Part shown: positions 22,686 to 33,239 of the stretch, one piece after another
Position numbering within the stretch: the first letter of the stretch is position 1
How the letters are laid out: each line of letters opens with the position of its first letter
Source of the DNA: Siphonodentalium dalli
Taxonomy: Eukaryota; Mollusca; Scaphopoda; Gadilida; Siphonodentaliidae
Reading direction: 5' to 3'
NCBI GenBank assembly: GCA_032622095.1
Contig: CP136064.1
Span: forward strand, 214,224,205 to 214,288,204
DNA: 64,000 bases
Translations under genes and position numbers: made by a program
Notes under the pieces: generated by a model
The model's database searches: none
What the model saw: only the letters and a program-made list of their open reading frames with translations
Told to the model about the DNA's origin: nothing

Positions 22686-23218
22686 ATCGAAAACAAATTC
22701 AATTTCTTCCATCTAAAACATAATTACGCGCTGGACTCTGTCATTTTAAGAATATATAAGTATTACACACAGACACACGAATTCTCAACTCAAAATTTTG
22801 AAAAATGACAGTTTTGTCAACATAAATCGATTTTATTTGCAAATCCCATGTTATTGTTAAATTTTATCATCGAAAAAAATTCATTTCTTCCACCTAAAAC
22901 ATAATTATGTGCTGTATCCTATCATTTTAGGAATATATACGTATCCCACTCAGACACACCAAGTCTCAGCTTAAAATTTTGAAAAATAAGAGATTTATCA
23001 ACATAAATCGATTTCTATGGCAGATCCCATGTTAAATTTTATCATCGAAAAAAATTCATTTCTTCCACCTAAAACATAATTATGTGCTGTATCCTATTAT
23101 TTTAGGAATATATACGTATCCCACTCAGACACACCAAGTCTCAGCTTAAAATTTTGAAAAATAAGATATTTATCAACATAAATCGATTTGTATGGCAGAT
23201 CCCATGTTAAATAAATTT
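22686..23218. repeat. Three-unit tandem array, period about 175 to 183 bp
   Basis: Units begin at ATCGAAAA (22686, 22869, 23044), each with TTTCTTCCACCTAAAACATA, TTTTAGGAATATATACGTAT, CAGACACACCAAGTCTCAGC and ATCAACATAAATCGATTT. The last two units are nearly identical (175 bp apart); the first is more diverged. Confidence 0.85.
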
Positions 23219-23299
23219 TAGGGCCCTTCAAATGTTTTCTGAGCTGTTCCATATTGGCACCAGAGTCCATATTTGACTGGTTCTACATGATAATTGTGC

Positions 23300-24130
23300 A
23301 ACAGTACAGTCGCGTTACTTTATACGTCAACATTGGTCATTATCACTCGACAAATTTATTTCGGTCTATCGTATCAACCCCTATTTCCCCCGCGTAGCCT
23401 GACTAAGTGTCAACATTGGTCTTTATCGCTCCACTAATTTGTATCATTTCATCGGTATGAATTACATATCCAATTATCCACATATAACCAACCCAATCTC
23501 TAATCCCAGTCCAATTTATTTATTTTTTTCATCGCTATAGTCACGTTACGAAATATTTTATTGCGTGATACTTGTACTTATATGTCTATGGTATTACTAT
23601 AGTATACCGTATACGTATATCAATTGCTATTCCTTTCTATATAATTCTGGTGCCATCTATAGAGATAGAGATAATTTCCGACCCCCCCGGGCCCCCCCCC
23701 AATTTTATATCATTGCTGCTTTAGTACAGTCGCGATGCATTACATGGCAACATCGCTCCACTAATTTATGTCAGTTCATCGGTACGAACCCCTTTTTCTC
23801 CGAGTCCATATAACCAAACCAACATCTTATCCCGGCCTAAATTATTATTTTTATTTTCATCGGTATAGTTGTGTTACATACATATTTTTTATCATTTGAT
23901 TCTAATTTGTATTGTACCACTATAGAAGTCCATAAATTACTATTCTGGCACTATATAGAGATGACTAATATTCTGCCACCCCCCCCCCCCTATTTTATAA
24001 CCTTGTTGCAACAGTAGAGATGAGATACATAATATGTCAACATTGGTCGTTATCGCTCTACAGATTTATATCGGTTCAACCCTTAGTTCCCTGTAATGCC
24101 TACCCCTCCCTCAATTTATTTTTTCATTTG
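23300..24130. repeat. Degenerate tandem repeat, units of about 300 to 400 bp
   Basis: Recurring blocks in order: GTACAGTCGCG, GTCAACATTGGTC, TTATCGCTC-AC-AATTTAT, ATCGGTACGAA-CCC, then ATAGTC-CGTTACG and a C run. They occur at about 23308, 23728 and 24008, with a partial block at 23410. Poly-C runs sit at about 23683..23700 and 23982..23991. Confidence 0.55.
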
Positions 24131-24390
24131 TATTATAGTCTCGTTACGTACACATTTTTCTTTTATAACTTTTGCTTCAACGCGCCGAGTTCTAGCTGCT
24201 GCAGACAATACAAAACTGACAACATATTGAAATGTAAGCAGGCTTCAAACTAATATTATCCAATAAAAACTCTGGCTACATCAGAAATTTGTGTATAAGG
24301 TGTACTCGCATTTGTTGCGTTAAAAACCAAAGGTCCCAAGTCAAGGTCCAAATCCCCAACAAACTGATGTGAGGTTTAACTCCATCTACA

Positions 24391-24789
24391 TACAGTAATG
24401 TCCAAAGTAATTGATCACTTAACCACAGCAGAATTATGGGTAATTTTTCAAGATTTTAAATCCTGAAAAATTACCCTTAATTCTGCTGTGGTTAATTGGT
24501 CAATTACTTTAGGCATTACTGTAGCCCATATAAGGATGTGAGGTCTAATGATAACTCCATCCACATACAGTAATGTCCAAAGTAATTGACCACTTAACTA
24601 CAGCAGATTGTGGGTATTTTTTCCGGATTTTAAATCCTGAAAAATTACCCATAATTCTGCTGTGGTTAAGTGGTCAATTACTTTGGGCATTACTGTATCC
24701 CATATAAGGATGTGAGGTCTAATGATAACTCCATCTACATACAGTAATGTCCAAAGTAATTGACCACTTAACCACAGCAGAATTATGGC
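24391..24789. repeat. Tandem array of 174/175-bp units, each containing a hairpin
   Basis: Units start TACAGTAATGTCCAAAGTAA at 24391, 24566 and 24740. Within each of the first two, CAAAGTAATTGACCACTTAA ... CAGAATTATGGGTAATTTTT folds onto an almost exact complement ending ATTACT...CATTACTGTA. The linker is CATATAAGGATGTGAGGTCT then AATGATAACTCCATC. TA plus CAGTAATG ends suggest a Tc1/mariner-type MITE that became a satellite. The third unit is cut after half the stem at 24789. Confidence 0.8.
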
Positions 24790-24799
24790 GTTCAATATG

Positions 24800-26060
24800 G
24801 TCTACCTAATTCTGCTCCAAAAACATGTATATTGAATATATGGATGTTTATTGGGGGGAAACCGATTATTTCAATGATATTTTCATTAACTGGCATCCAA
24901 AAACCGACCTACGGGAGCGCGCTTCGCGCGCGACTGTTTCTTAAGTATATGTGCATATTTAATAAGTCAACAATTGGAAGCACAACAGATAAGATTGGCG
25001 GGGTCCCTTGCGCTTGCGCGATCTGTCCATCAAAACATATTTAGACATCTCAAGACACGTAAGACCCAATAACTTAATATACAGAATAGATACATCTATT
25101 GCCTGAGTGACTAATATTTATATTTGTTACAATGGGGTCAAATAGTTGGGAAGCCAGCACCACAATTCTTTCCCTCCATAGTAATTAAATATTAAAACAA
25201 CTTATAAAGAATTATTTATTTACCTTATATTTGGTATGGAGCGTCCTTGGTTTACTGGAGTTCAGATTGTTAACATCACGTCACCAAGTCAATTACTCGC
25301 GAAGCCACAGCCATAACTATTTCCATCAATAGTAATTCTCAAAACAACTTCTTAAGAACAATTGACCAGGTCAGTCGCGCAATTATTGGAAGAGCCACGG
25401 TCAATCATTTTTTTTTAAACCAAATTTTACATTTAAATTATTCCTTTATTTAACCAAAAAAAATAATTAAATGATAAAATTAACTTTTACTACTTGCTAA
25501 ATTTTATCTTTTAATTATTTTATTTAAATTTTAGACTAAAATTTAAAAATATACAGTCCCAGTATTTACAGTATACTAAGTCCAAGTCTTTATAATCTGT
25601 TGAGTGACCCCACAGTCATTTACTTGCTTTGTTAGTAATAATTTGAAGGATTACTTGTTTAAACGCAATTGTTATCAAAATATTTTATGTATTTTTTATA
25701 ATTTCTATTTATATGTAATACTATAATCTTGGTGGCGTTACCATTTCTGACTATGGTTTTCTTGTGTGCGCTTGCTGTCGTGATTCAAACCGATACAGTG
25801 ACTGAGTACCTAGGCACTCTGCCCATTGAAAGAAGATATCATTCAACTAACGAAAATCACAACCACACTTATTGCACAATTCAGACAAACCAACTTCTTA
25901 ATTGCAACCAATTGTATAAGCATTTAGCTATGAACGATTGTTTCGGCTATGAAAAGCAATGAGTTCGCAATATAGAGTTGCTGCATATACTCATCTATAG
26001 ATTGACGATGTGGGCTCCCAATTGGGAAGTAACATTTGTCAAAATTACTGCATGCTGCAT
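24800..26060. other. Intron, weak repeats only
   Basis: A degenerate direct repeat with AAGCCA-AGC...CTTTCC-TC-ATAGTAATT and AAAACAACTT blocks occurs near 25150 and 25310. A 77-codon ORF at 25729 has a hydrophobic start but no family signature and no splice support. Nothing else recognised. Confidence 0.35.
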
Positions 26061-26063
26061 GCC

Positions 26064-26132
26064 GTATTAGGGCGTTTAAACGCCGTAATTAGGGCATTTA
26101 AACGCCGTAATAGGGCGTTTAAACGCCGTAAT
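26064..26132. repeat. 22-bp tandem repeat of palindromic GGCGTTTAAACGCC
   Basis: GGCGTTTAAACGCC starts at 26071 and 26114, with GGCATTTAAACGCC at 26093, each followed by GTAAT(T)AG. Every unit contains a perfect or near-perfect 14-bp palindrome. Confidence 0.85.
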
Positions 26133-26259
26133 TATTATTTTATTTGTGGCGCTACAGTGCTTCCGTAAGATAAAGCGTGACAGAAAGTTGTTTTTTTATC
26201 TTTCGCACCGCAAAATGTTTCCTCTGGGGTTTTGTTGATGTCTTATTTTTTTCTTCCAG

Positions 26260-26331
26260 ATTGACCTGAGGTATCGCGGAATGGCAACCTTTCCCATTGC
26301 CGTCAAACCTGTCGAGTTTATTGTGGTGACG
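26260..26331 (+). CDS. Metalloprotease exon: catalytic-domain strand (VDLRY-like)
   Basis: Acceptor TTTTTTTCTTCCAG, donor ACG/GTAAGT, 24 codons, phase 0 at both ends. The peptide IDLRYRGMATFPIAVKPVEF then IVVT matches the 'VDLRY' to 'GIVI' edge strand that follows the VVNG helix in M12B domains. It joins exon 17323..17416 in phase and order. Confidence 0.87.
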
Positions 26332-27237
26332 GTAAGTTGGTGTGACATTATGTAACGGGACACGTGACTTCCATCTCCTTATCAATATCGTCATGCACTC
26401 TTCGAACAAATGTGTGCAAATTATACACAATATGTGTAATATTTTATCTTAAACAAATTGTGTAGAAATGACATATGTGCAGGTGGAATTTTCGCAACAT
26501 TGAATATGAGTGAATATGCGAGTATATTATAGTTAGTAGATCAGATATGTTCTATTTGAGACATAAACCTCGTAAAAGCTACCATATTAAAAATATGGCA
26601 GCAGTTTTAAAACTTTGTGCCAGACAATTATGTGCTGTTCAGTTTTGACACAAACAAATGTTCCTGCATTTTTTTTCTGTGGTAGCCTTTTCGAGATTTG
26701 TGTCTCGGATAGAATACATCTCATCTAATAACTATGATACGCTCACATATTCAGCGTTGAGGCATTCCACCGACACATATATGTCATGTGTCATTTAAAT
26801 CAGTTTTGTTTATGATAATATGTAACACATTTTGTATATATAATGTACATACATTTGTTCTAAGACTGTGTGGAGATATGTATGCATTCACATACTATTG
26901 TAATTCATTGTAACGCAAGTCACAATTACACTCCATCATCGTGGAAATATGAATTATATATTTGATTTATAACATAGCATATGGGATTGCTGGATACCGC
27001 GAGTATCAGTTCACTTTACGCGTTGTGTGGCTAGACGGTCTCCATTTGGATTCAACTTTGAATTACCATCCGCACACTAATCATGAACCAGACCGAATTT
27101 CCAATTCCGTAAACGTCATGCAGTTTCTACCAGTGGGTGTTCCAATTGGTACCATCGGTTCAACGGATGGAAATTTCTAAACTAAAATATTACCGAAAGT
27201 AGGACAGTATTCTACTTCTGGCCTAAACCAACAAATA
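26332..27237. other. Intron, nothing recognised
   Basis: No exon, coding remnant or shared repeat was noticed. The 72-codon ORF at 26962 lacks a family signature. Confidence 0.4.
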
Positions 27238-27241
27238 TTAA

Positions 27242-27486
27242 CCCTTCCATGACTGGAGCATCCTGATATTTTGTGGGGAAAAAACAATTTGCAATGTATT
27301 CTCCAATAAATAAGAGATCTCCAATATATAAGAAAATACATTGGCCTAAAAATATTTACCTTGACATTGTAAGCCAGTGCATTATCTTATATATGCGAGG
27401 CTCCCTATGGGAGACTCTTATTTATAAGAGAATGCACTGGCCATGATATTTAATGCTGAACCAGCGCAGCTCCCGTCATGAACGGG
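27242..27486. mobile_element. TTAA-flanked MITE, family C, copy 1
   Basis: 245 bp between TTAA at 27238..27241 and 27487..27490. Ends CCCTTCCATGACTGGAGC and GCTCCCGTCATGAACGGG are inverted repeats; CCC...GGG ends next to TTAA are classic piggyBac-type termini. Inside is a stem around AGTGCATTATCTTATATATG and TATAAGAGAATGCACTGGCC. Confidence 0.78.
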
Positions 27487-27490
27487 TTAA

Positions 27491-27962
27491 ACAAACTATT
27501 TGGAAATCGACCTACATGTATCAGAATAATCAACCTATATTGTTATATTTCCAATGATATTCTGTCAGACAATACAATTCCATTTGTTGAACTATTGTGA
27601 CCAATGTTGTGGGTGAGACACCCCCAACTCCATTCCCCCTGCCGCCATGCCCCTGTGTCCATATATTCCTACATACGAGTGTGACCCACTTTCTGGTACG
27701 CGGGACTCATATCCCGGTATACAAGGTTCCTATCCCGTCTTAATTGCTATTCGGAACTCAAATAATAGTCTGGTGCGTCATTGTGATGGCGCCAAATTGT
27801 GGTATTTGATGGCTAGAATTGTCATTTTTATCCTTTTTCGGGTCTCGTTCTGTTGATCGGGCGCTTGTTTGTCCGTGATATGGTTCACATAAACGCGTCG
27901 CACCCGCGCTAATCACTCTTGACGGAAAATAGAGTAATATGTAACCATCAGGACATTTTCTC
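27491..27962. other. Intron, nothing recognised
   Basis: Between two TTAA elements. No exon or repeat signature seen; a short ORF at 27647 is not supported. Confidence 0.4.
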
Positions 27963-27966
27963 TTAA

Positions 27967-28461
27967 AGGCACGTGAGGCCTTAGTTGTCGAAAATATTCA
28001 TATTTGTTCCAATCACCGTAAATAGAAAAACATTAAAACGCATACAGTTTCGTTCATATATACCATGACCATCGCGTGAACAGCATGTTATCATAAAGAT
28101 TTACTATATTTTACCTAAGCAAGAGCCTGATTGTGTTACAGAAGACAGCACAATGGTGCTGGCTAATCACAGACAAATGGCATAAACGCTCTTTATTCGT
28201 TCCATATCAGGAATTCACCCACAAAGAACGCTCTTTATGTTACCATCATAATATATTAACAAACACCAGAAAAGTAACTTTTTATGCTTTTGTTTACATA
28301 ACAATGGTACAAAATATGACAATAACATACTGTTTATGCGATATTTCTTATTTGTATACGGACAAAGTCCGTCTACATTTTGTTGTTCTTTCTGTTTGTG
28401 GCGGTTTTTGACGGGTGGAAATATTTTCACGTGATACCCACCGCCAAGGCCAATCGTACCT
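27967..28461 (+). mobile_element. TTAA-flanked MITE, family A1, copy 4
   Basis: 495 bp, AGGCACGTGAGGCCTTAG to CCAAGGCCAATCGTACCT, TTAA at 27963..27966 and 28462..28465. Full length and close to the copies at 724, 7766 and 30918. Confidence 0.88.
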
Positions 28462-28465
28462 TTAA

Positions 28466-29164
28466 TCTGGTAGAGTTTTGCAGATTATTATTGATAAATG
28501 TGATGAAAATAGATGGTATGAAGTGTAAAATCTGTCCTTCATCACATATTTTCTTAACTGGTATTCAGTTTTCATCCATCCCCTCTGTTAAAGGTACTCA
28601 ATCCGATTCGATGTTCCCCATATAATCAGATTCCAACACCAACATTTTAAATGCCGCTTCAGCTATCAGAATCGACTAATTGCCCAAAATAATGCTAACC
28701 ACAGTCCACAATAGAATAAAATTGCCCGATACGTATTATTTATAAGCATGTTGTTCGACGAAATTTGGCCTTATTATCAATACAAATCCTCTTGATTCTA
28801 GAGTTATCCATCTTCATCCGCAATTTAGTCCGAGACCGTCGGCTCGCCGGATTTTTACTTGGCCACTAATAAGTCTCGACGGTGAAAAATAATAGATTTC
28901 AAAATCAATATCTAATAACTCGGAGCTTTGATAGGTGAGTTTCTCGATTCGAATCAAATATGTTTACCCCCCCCCCCCCCGAATCCAAATAAATAGTAAC
29001 TAAGGGGCACTTAATCGGATTATGCATCTTTAAATGACTTTCATGTTGACCGCCTCTGTTGTGTGATGGGACACCCTCATATAGGTATACGACCACGCGG
29101 AGAATGTTTGGTTTTGTTATTACACAAGTAATGTAGCTGTTGAATCCATTTTGTCTAACCACAG
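28466..29164. other. Intron, poly-C run only
   Basis: A run of about 12 C lies at 28969..28980. No repeat family or coding signal was recognised before the next exon. Confidence 0.4.
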
Positions 29165-29316
29165 AATCCCGCTGACTCATCGTGGACAATGGACAACAGA
29201 GATCCCGGAACTCCCAGAGACACACTCGACTCCACTGTTGGTCTGACAGCGTTCACAAATTGGGTGAACTCTGGTGTAGTGCTGCCATTACACGATCATG
29301 CTATGCTGTTTACCAA
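29165..29316 (+). CDS. Metalloprotease exon: catalytic domain, 'HDHAMLFT' segment
   Basis: Acceptor TCTAACCACAG, donor ACCAA/GTGAGT, 50 codons plus two bases (phase 0 to 2). It carries NPADSSWTMDN, then FTNWVNSGVVLP and HDHAMLFT, the strongly conserved M12B signature 'HDHA.L(F/L)T' that precedes the GxAxxGxxC loop. Order and phase agree with exons 26260 and 36958. Confidence 0.92.
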
Positions 29317-29375
29317 GTGAGTTTAAGGTTTACATCGCAGATGAAGACGATTGTCAGATATAACTGAAGTATTAA

Positions 29376-29815
29376 AGGCCCACGTAATTTTCGAACCACC
29401 AGATCCTATTATATACAACATATTCCATATTATATAATATTTGAAAGAGAGAGGAAGGTCCAAATCATTGTATTATCAACTGATCCAGTGGAATAAAATG
29501 GGAACATTGTTTTTGTCGAGGTACTGAGGTGTGTTCTGTGATTAATTTTTATCCAGACTGTACTATAAACTCTAGTATTCTCAACGGAAGGGGAATAACT
29601 CTATCTCTTAGTTTGAATTATAATGCATTCTGGGTTAACAAGGGGGAAGTCTTGGGATGAATCTGAGAATCTCTATCACTTGGTGGACACTCCAAGGCCA
29701 CAGCTGTTCCGTATTCTCGTGGAATATATATGTTTTTGGTTCCTCTTCCAAATGGTATATACTATGGTATATGTTGTGTATAATGTAATCTGGTCATTCG
29801 AAAATTAAGTAGCCT
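29376..29815 (+). mobile_element. TTAA-flanked MITE, family B, copy 2 (decayed end)
   Basis: AGGCCCACGTAATTTTCGAA to TCGAAAATTAAGTAGCCT, TTAA on the left (29372..29375) and a mutated TTAG on the right. Shares GGAAGGGGAATAACTCTAT and the TTGTATTATCAACT block with the other family B copies. Confidence 0.78.
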
Positions 29816-29836
29816 TTAGTGGTCTATACTAAAGCA

Positions 29837-30050
29837 TAATTGGTGAGTAGTTATCCCTTTGGCAATGTTCAGATAATAAGTTGAACAAACTACCATATTA
29901 TCTGAACATTTCCCTCAATAAATAGTGCTATACTTCTGCATTTTTAATTATCTGTCTCTGCTTGTATCACCCTAACATCCCCCAAATGAATAATAGACCA
30001 TTCCGATGCACACTTTTTAAGTGACTGGGAGAATCCATAAAAAATGGTTA
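29837..30050. repeat. Dispersed repeat family E, copy 2
   Basis: TATCCCTTTGGCAATGTTCA, ATTATCTGAACATTTCCCTC, ACTTCTGCA and GACTGGGAGAATCCAT in the same order as 17882..18110. Confidence 0.55.
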
Positions 30051-30086
30051 ACATTAAATATAATCTATCTCTTCCCGACCGCATGT

Positions 30087-30813
30087 CCACATGCTGGTCA
30101 TCCTATAATTCCCAGTGCGGGCGTCAGTTAACCGCACATCAGGCTATAACAGTTAGAGTTTTCCATACCAGGGTTAGTCTAATTAGATAAATGTAGTCAA
30201 TTTAGAAGTTATACCAACCTATGGAAGTCGTATATGATAGGCAATGCATAGTTTTGATACTAAAAACCTGAAATCCCCATCCAGTAACTCGAATAAAGAC
30301 ATCTTTCCAAACATATACCGTACATCGATAAAGTAAAACGTAATGCGGGCAGAAATAAACCGATGCGGGCAAAAATCGTGCCCGCTTTGGGGTTTACTCA
30401 GACACCATGGAGTGGCACATGCAATTGCCAATATGTTTCTAACGAAATGCAGAAAATTCCAATGTGAATCTAGATTTAGTTTCTTAAACTATATATAACA
30501 ATGTAACGTTGACAAAGTTGTCCAAATTAATCACCACGCACTCATCTTGGAGCTGAAAACACCAAACATTGAAACATAGAAGCTTATTCTCACAATTCAT
30601 CGACCATTTCGTTACATTATGCAGCTTTATTCGTCGAACTTTTGGCATTTTTGTTTAAGCTGGGCTCATCAAGTACCTCGTAGATCCTGAGTTGTGTCCG
30701 AAGAAAAACATTTAATAACAAAATGCCCGTCAAGACAATCTACCTGTAGTCTGCAGCGGGGTTTACTCAATATTCACCCGTAGCGGGTATTATATATAGG
30801 ATGACCAGTGTGG
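30087..30813. mobile_element. Fold-back element with CTGGTCATCCTATA ends
   Basis: Left CCACATGCTGGTCATCCTATA (as two blocks) and, on the right, TATAGGATGACCAGTGTGG form imperfect inverted ends about 730 bp apart, continuing inward as GTGCGGGCG and CCCGTAGCGGGT. No coding region recognised inside. No target duplication assigned. Confidence 0.5.
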
Positions 30814-30917
30814 TCAAACAACAACATTCCTATGAAACTCCTTTTGCAGACATGGTTAAATTATTATTACCACAAACACACAAGAAAAACATCTCCCGTT
30901 GCACATGTTTTACTTAA

Positions 30918-31412
30918 AGGCACGTGAGGCCTTAGTTGTCAAAAATATTCATATTTGTTCCAATCACCGTAAACAGAAAAACATTAAAACGCATACAGTT
31001 TCGTTCATATATACCATGACCATCGCGTAAACAGCATGTTATCATAAAGATTTACTATATTTTACCTAAGCAAGAGCCTGATTGTGTTACAGAAGACAGC
31101 ACAATGCTGCTGGCTAATCACACACAAATGGCATAAACGCTCTTTATTCGTTCCATGTCAGGAATTCACAAACAAAGAACGCTCTTTATGTTACCATCAT
31201 AATATATTAACAAACACCAGAAAAGTAACTTTTTATGCTTTTGTTTACATAACAATGGTCAAATATATGACAATAACATACTGTTTATGCGATATTTCTT
31301 ATTTGTATACGGACAAAGTCTGTCTACATTGTGTTGTTCTTTCTGTTTGTGGCGGTTTTTGACGGGTGGAAATATTTTCACAGGATACCCACCGCCAAGG
31401 CCAACCGTACCT
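30918..31412 (+). mobile_element. TTAA-flanked MITE, family A1, copy 5
   Basis: 495 bp, TTAA at 30914..30917 and 31413..31416, ends AGGCACG and CGTACCT. It is followed 98 bp later by an inverted copy (31511). Confidence 0.88.
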
Positions 31413-31510
31413 TTAAAAATGTTTCGAAATATATGTTTCCAGTCAAATATGTTAAATGGACAAGACTCGAGCTTCCAAATTGTGTCTCCATAAATTGGAA
31501 GGAGGTTTAA

Positions 31511-32004
31511 AGGTACGGTTGGCCTTGGCGGTGGGTATCATGTGGAAATCTTTCCACCCGTCAAAAACCGCCACAAACAGAAAGAACAACAAAATTTAGG
31601 CAGACTTTGTCCGTATACAAATAAGAAATATCGCATAAACAGTATGTTATTGTCATATTTTTGACCATTGTTATGTAAACAAAAGCATAAAAAGTTACTT
31701 TTCTGATGTTTGTTTATATTATGATGGTAAACATAAAGAGCGTTCTTTGTGGGTGAATTCCTGATATGGAACGAATAAAGAGCGTTTATGCCATTTGTGT
31801 GTGATTAGCCAGCACCATTGTGCTGCCTTCTGTAACACAATCAGGCTCTTGCTTAGGTAAAATATAGTAAATCTTTATGATAACATGCTGTTTACGCGAT
31901 GGTCATGGTATATATGAACGAAACTGTAAGCGTTTTAATGTTTTTCTATTTACGGTGATTGGAACAAATGTGAATATGTTCGACAACTAAGGCCTCACGT
32001 GCCT
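31511..32004 (-). mobile_element. TTAA-flanked MITE, family A1, copy 6
   Basis: 494 bp, reverse orientation, AGGTACGGTTGGCCTTGGCG to CTAAGGCCTCACGTGCCT, TTAA at 31507..31510 and 32005..32008. Together with copy 5 it forms a head-to-head inverted pair with about 98 bp between. Confidence 0.88.
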
Positions 32005-32330
32005 TTAAGATAGGTTTACAAATACACGAAGTATTTATACATACCGGCTTCACATACTCTGTTTGCCTCCGAAAAATATTTGCTATCGTACGCCGGTCAC
32101 CCCCACTTTACGACTGTTTTTAATTTTTCTCACTGGTCGTAGAATGGTAGTTCAAGTATTTGTCGACCTATTGTCGAGAGTGCATGTGTTGTATAATTAT
32201 GACGAGATACCTTGTCAAACACATTGCATGGTTTAAAAACAGTTATTTCCGTATTTTCGGATAGGCATATCAATATATGTGACCCACCATATCAAATCCA
32301 GTCGTAAGTCGGGATTTTTTTTACCCTGTG

Positions 32331-32399
32331 CCAATGCATTCTCTTTTATATGCGAGTCGACCATAGGTCGCCTCGCATATATAAGGGAATGCATTGGCC
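32331..32399. repeat. Hairpin with GCCAATGCATTCTCTT stem (left)
   Basis: GCCAATGCATTCTCTTTTAT and GCGAGTCGACC pair with GGTCGCCTCGC and AAGGGAATGCATTGGC. A near copy occurs at 32616..32685, and related stems lie in family C MITEs (27370..27450 and 63590..63640). Confidence 0.7.
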
Positions 32400-32723
32400 T
32401 TACAATTTTTTACAATTTTAATAATTTTTTCTTGTATTCTTTAACAATTTTATAATTTCACCCATACAGAGCCCCAGACAAACATGAGCAGACGACACTC
32501 TTCTATGTGCTTCTATAGATGTGTGGGGCTCCCTGCAGGGTAATGGATGTTTTTTTATTTTATGTCCTAAACATTTTAGGAAATAATATTTTTTTTAAAT
32601 GATAAAAAATTGTTAGGCCAATGCATTCTCTTATATATGCGAGGCGACCTATCGTCGACTCGCATATATAAGAGAATGCATTGGCACAGGGTAAAAAAAA
32701 TCCCGACTTCCGACTGGATTTAA

Positions 32724-33215
32724 AGATACGGTTGGCCTTGGCGGTGGATATCCTGTGAAAATATCTCCACCCGTCAAAAACCGCCACAAACAGAAAGAAC
32801 ATCAAAATGTAGATACTTTGTCCGTATACAAATAAGAAATATCGCATAAACAGTATGTTATGGTCATATGTTTGACCATTGTTATGTAAACAAAGGCGTA
32901 AAAAGTTACTTTTCTGGTGTTTGTTTATATTATGATGGTAAACATAAAGAGCGTTCCTTGTTGGCGAATACCTGATATGGAACTAATAAAGAGCGTTTAT
33001 GCCATTTGTGTGTGCTTAGCCAGTAGCATTGTGCTGTCTTCTGTAACACAATCAGGCTCTTGCTTAGGTAAAATATAGTAGGTCTTTATGATAATATGCT
33101 GTTTACGCGATGGTCATGGCATATATGAACGGAACTGTATTCGTTTTACTGTTTTTCTGTTTACGGTGTTTGGAACAAATATGAATATTTTCGACAATTA
33201 AGGCCGCACGTGCCT
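32724..33215 (-). mobile_element. TTAA-flanked MITE, family A1, copy 7, nested in a fold-back element
   Basis: 492 bp, reverse, AGATACGGTTGGCCTTGGCG to TTAAGGCCGCACGTGCCT, TTAA at 32720..32723 and 33216..33219. It splits the right arm of the element 32274..33237; the left arm shows the uninterrupted flank (GGATTTGATATGG). Confidence 0.85.
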
Positions 33216-33239
33216 TTAATATGGCGGGTCACATATATA

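Larger units (their letters stand above)
32274..33237. mobile_element. Fold-back element with TATATGTGACCC ends, containing a MITE
   Basis: Left arm TATATGTGACCCACCATATC then AAATCCAGTCGTAAGTCGGG is matched in inverted form on the right (CCCGACTTCCGACTGGATTT ... GGCGGGTCACATATA), the right copy being split by the MITE at 32724..33215. Each arm ends inward in a long hairpin (32331..32399 and 32616..32685) with GCCAATGCATTCTCTT stems. No coding content. The element is about 470 bp without the MITE. Confidence 0.7.

Noticed and set aside
24391-24789. CRISPR-like array
   Set aside because: Only three units, with nearly identical linkers instead of variable spacers, in an animal genome. It is a hairpin satellite.
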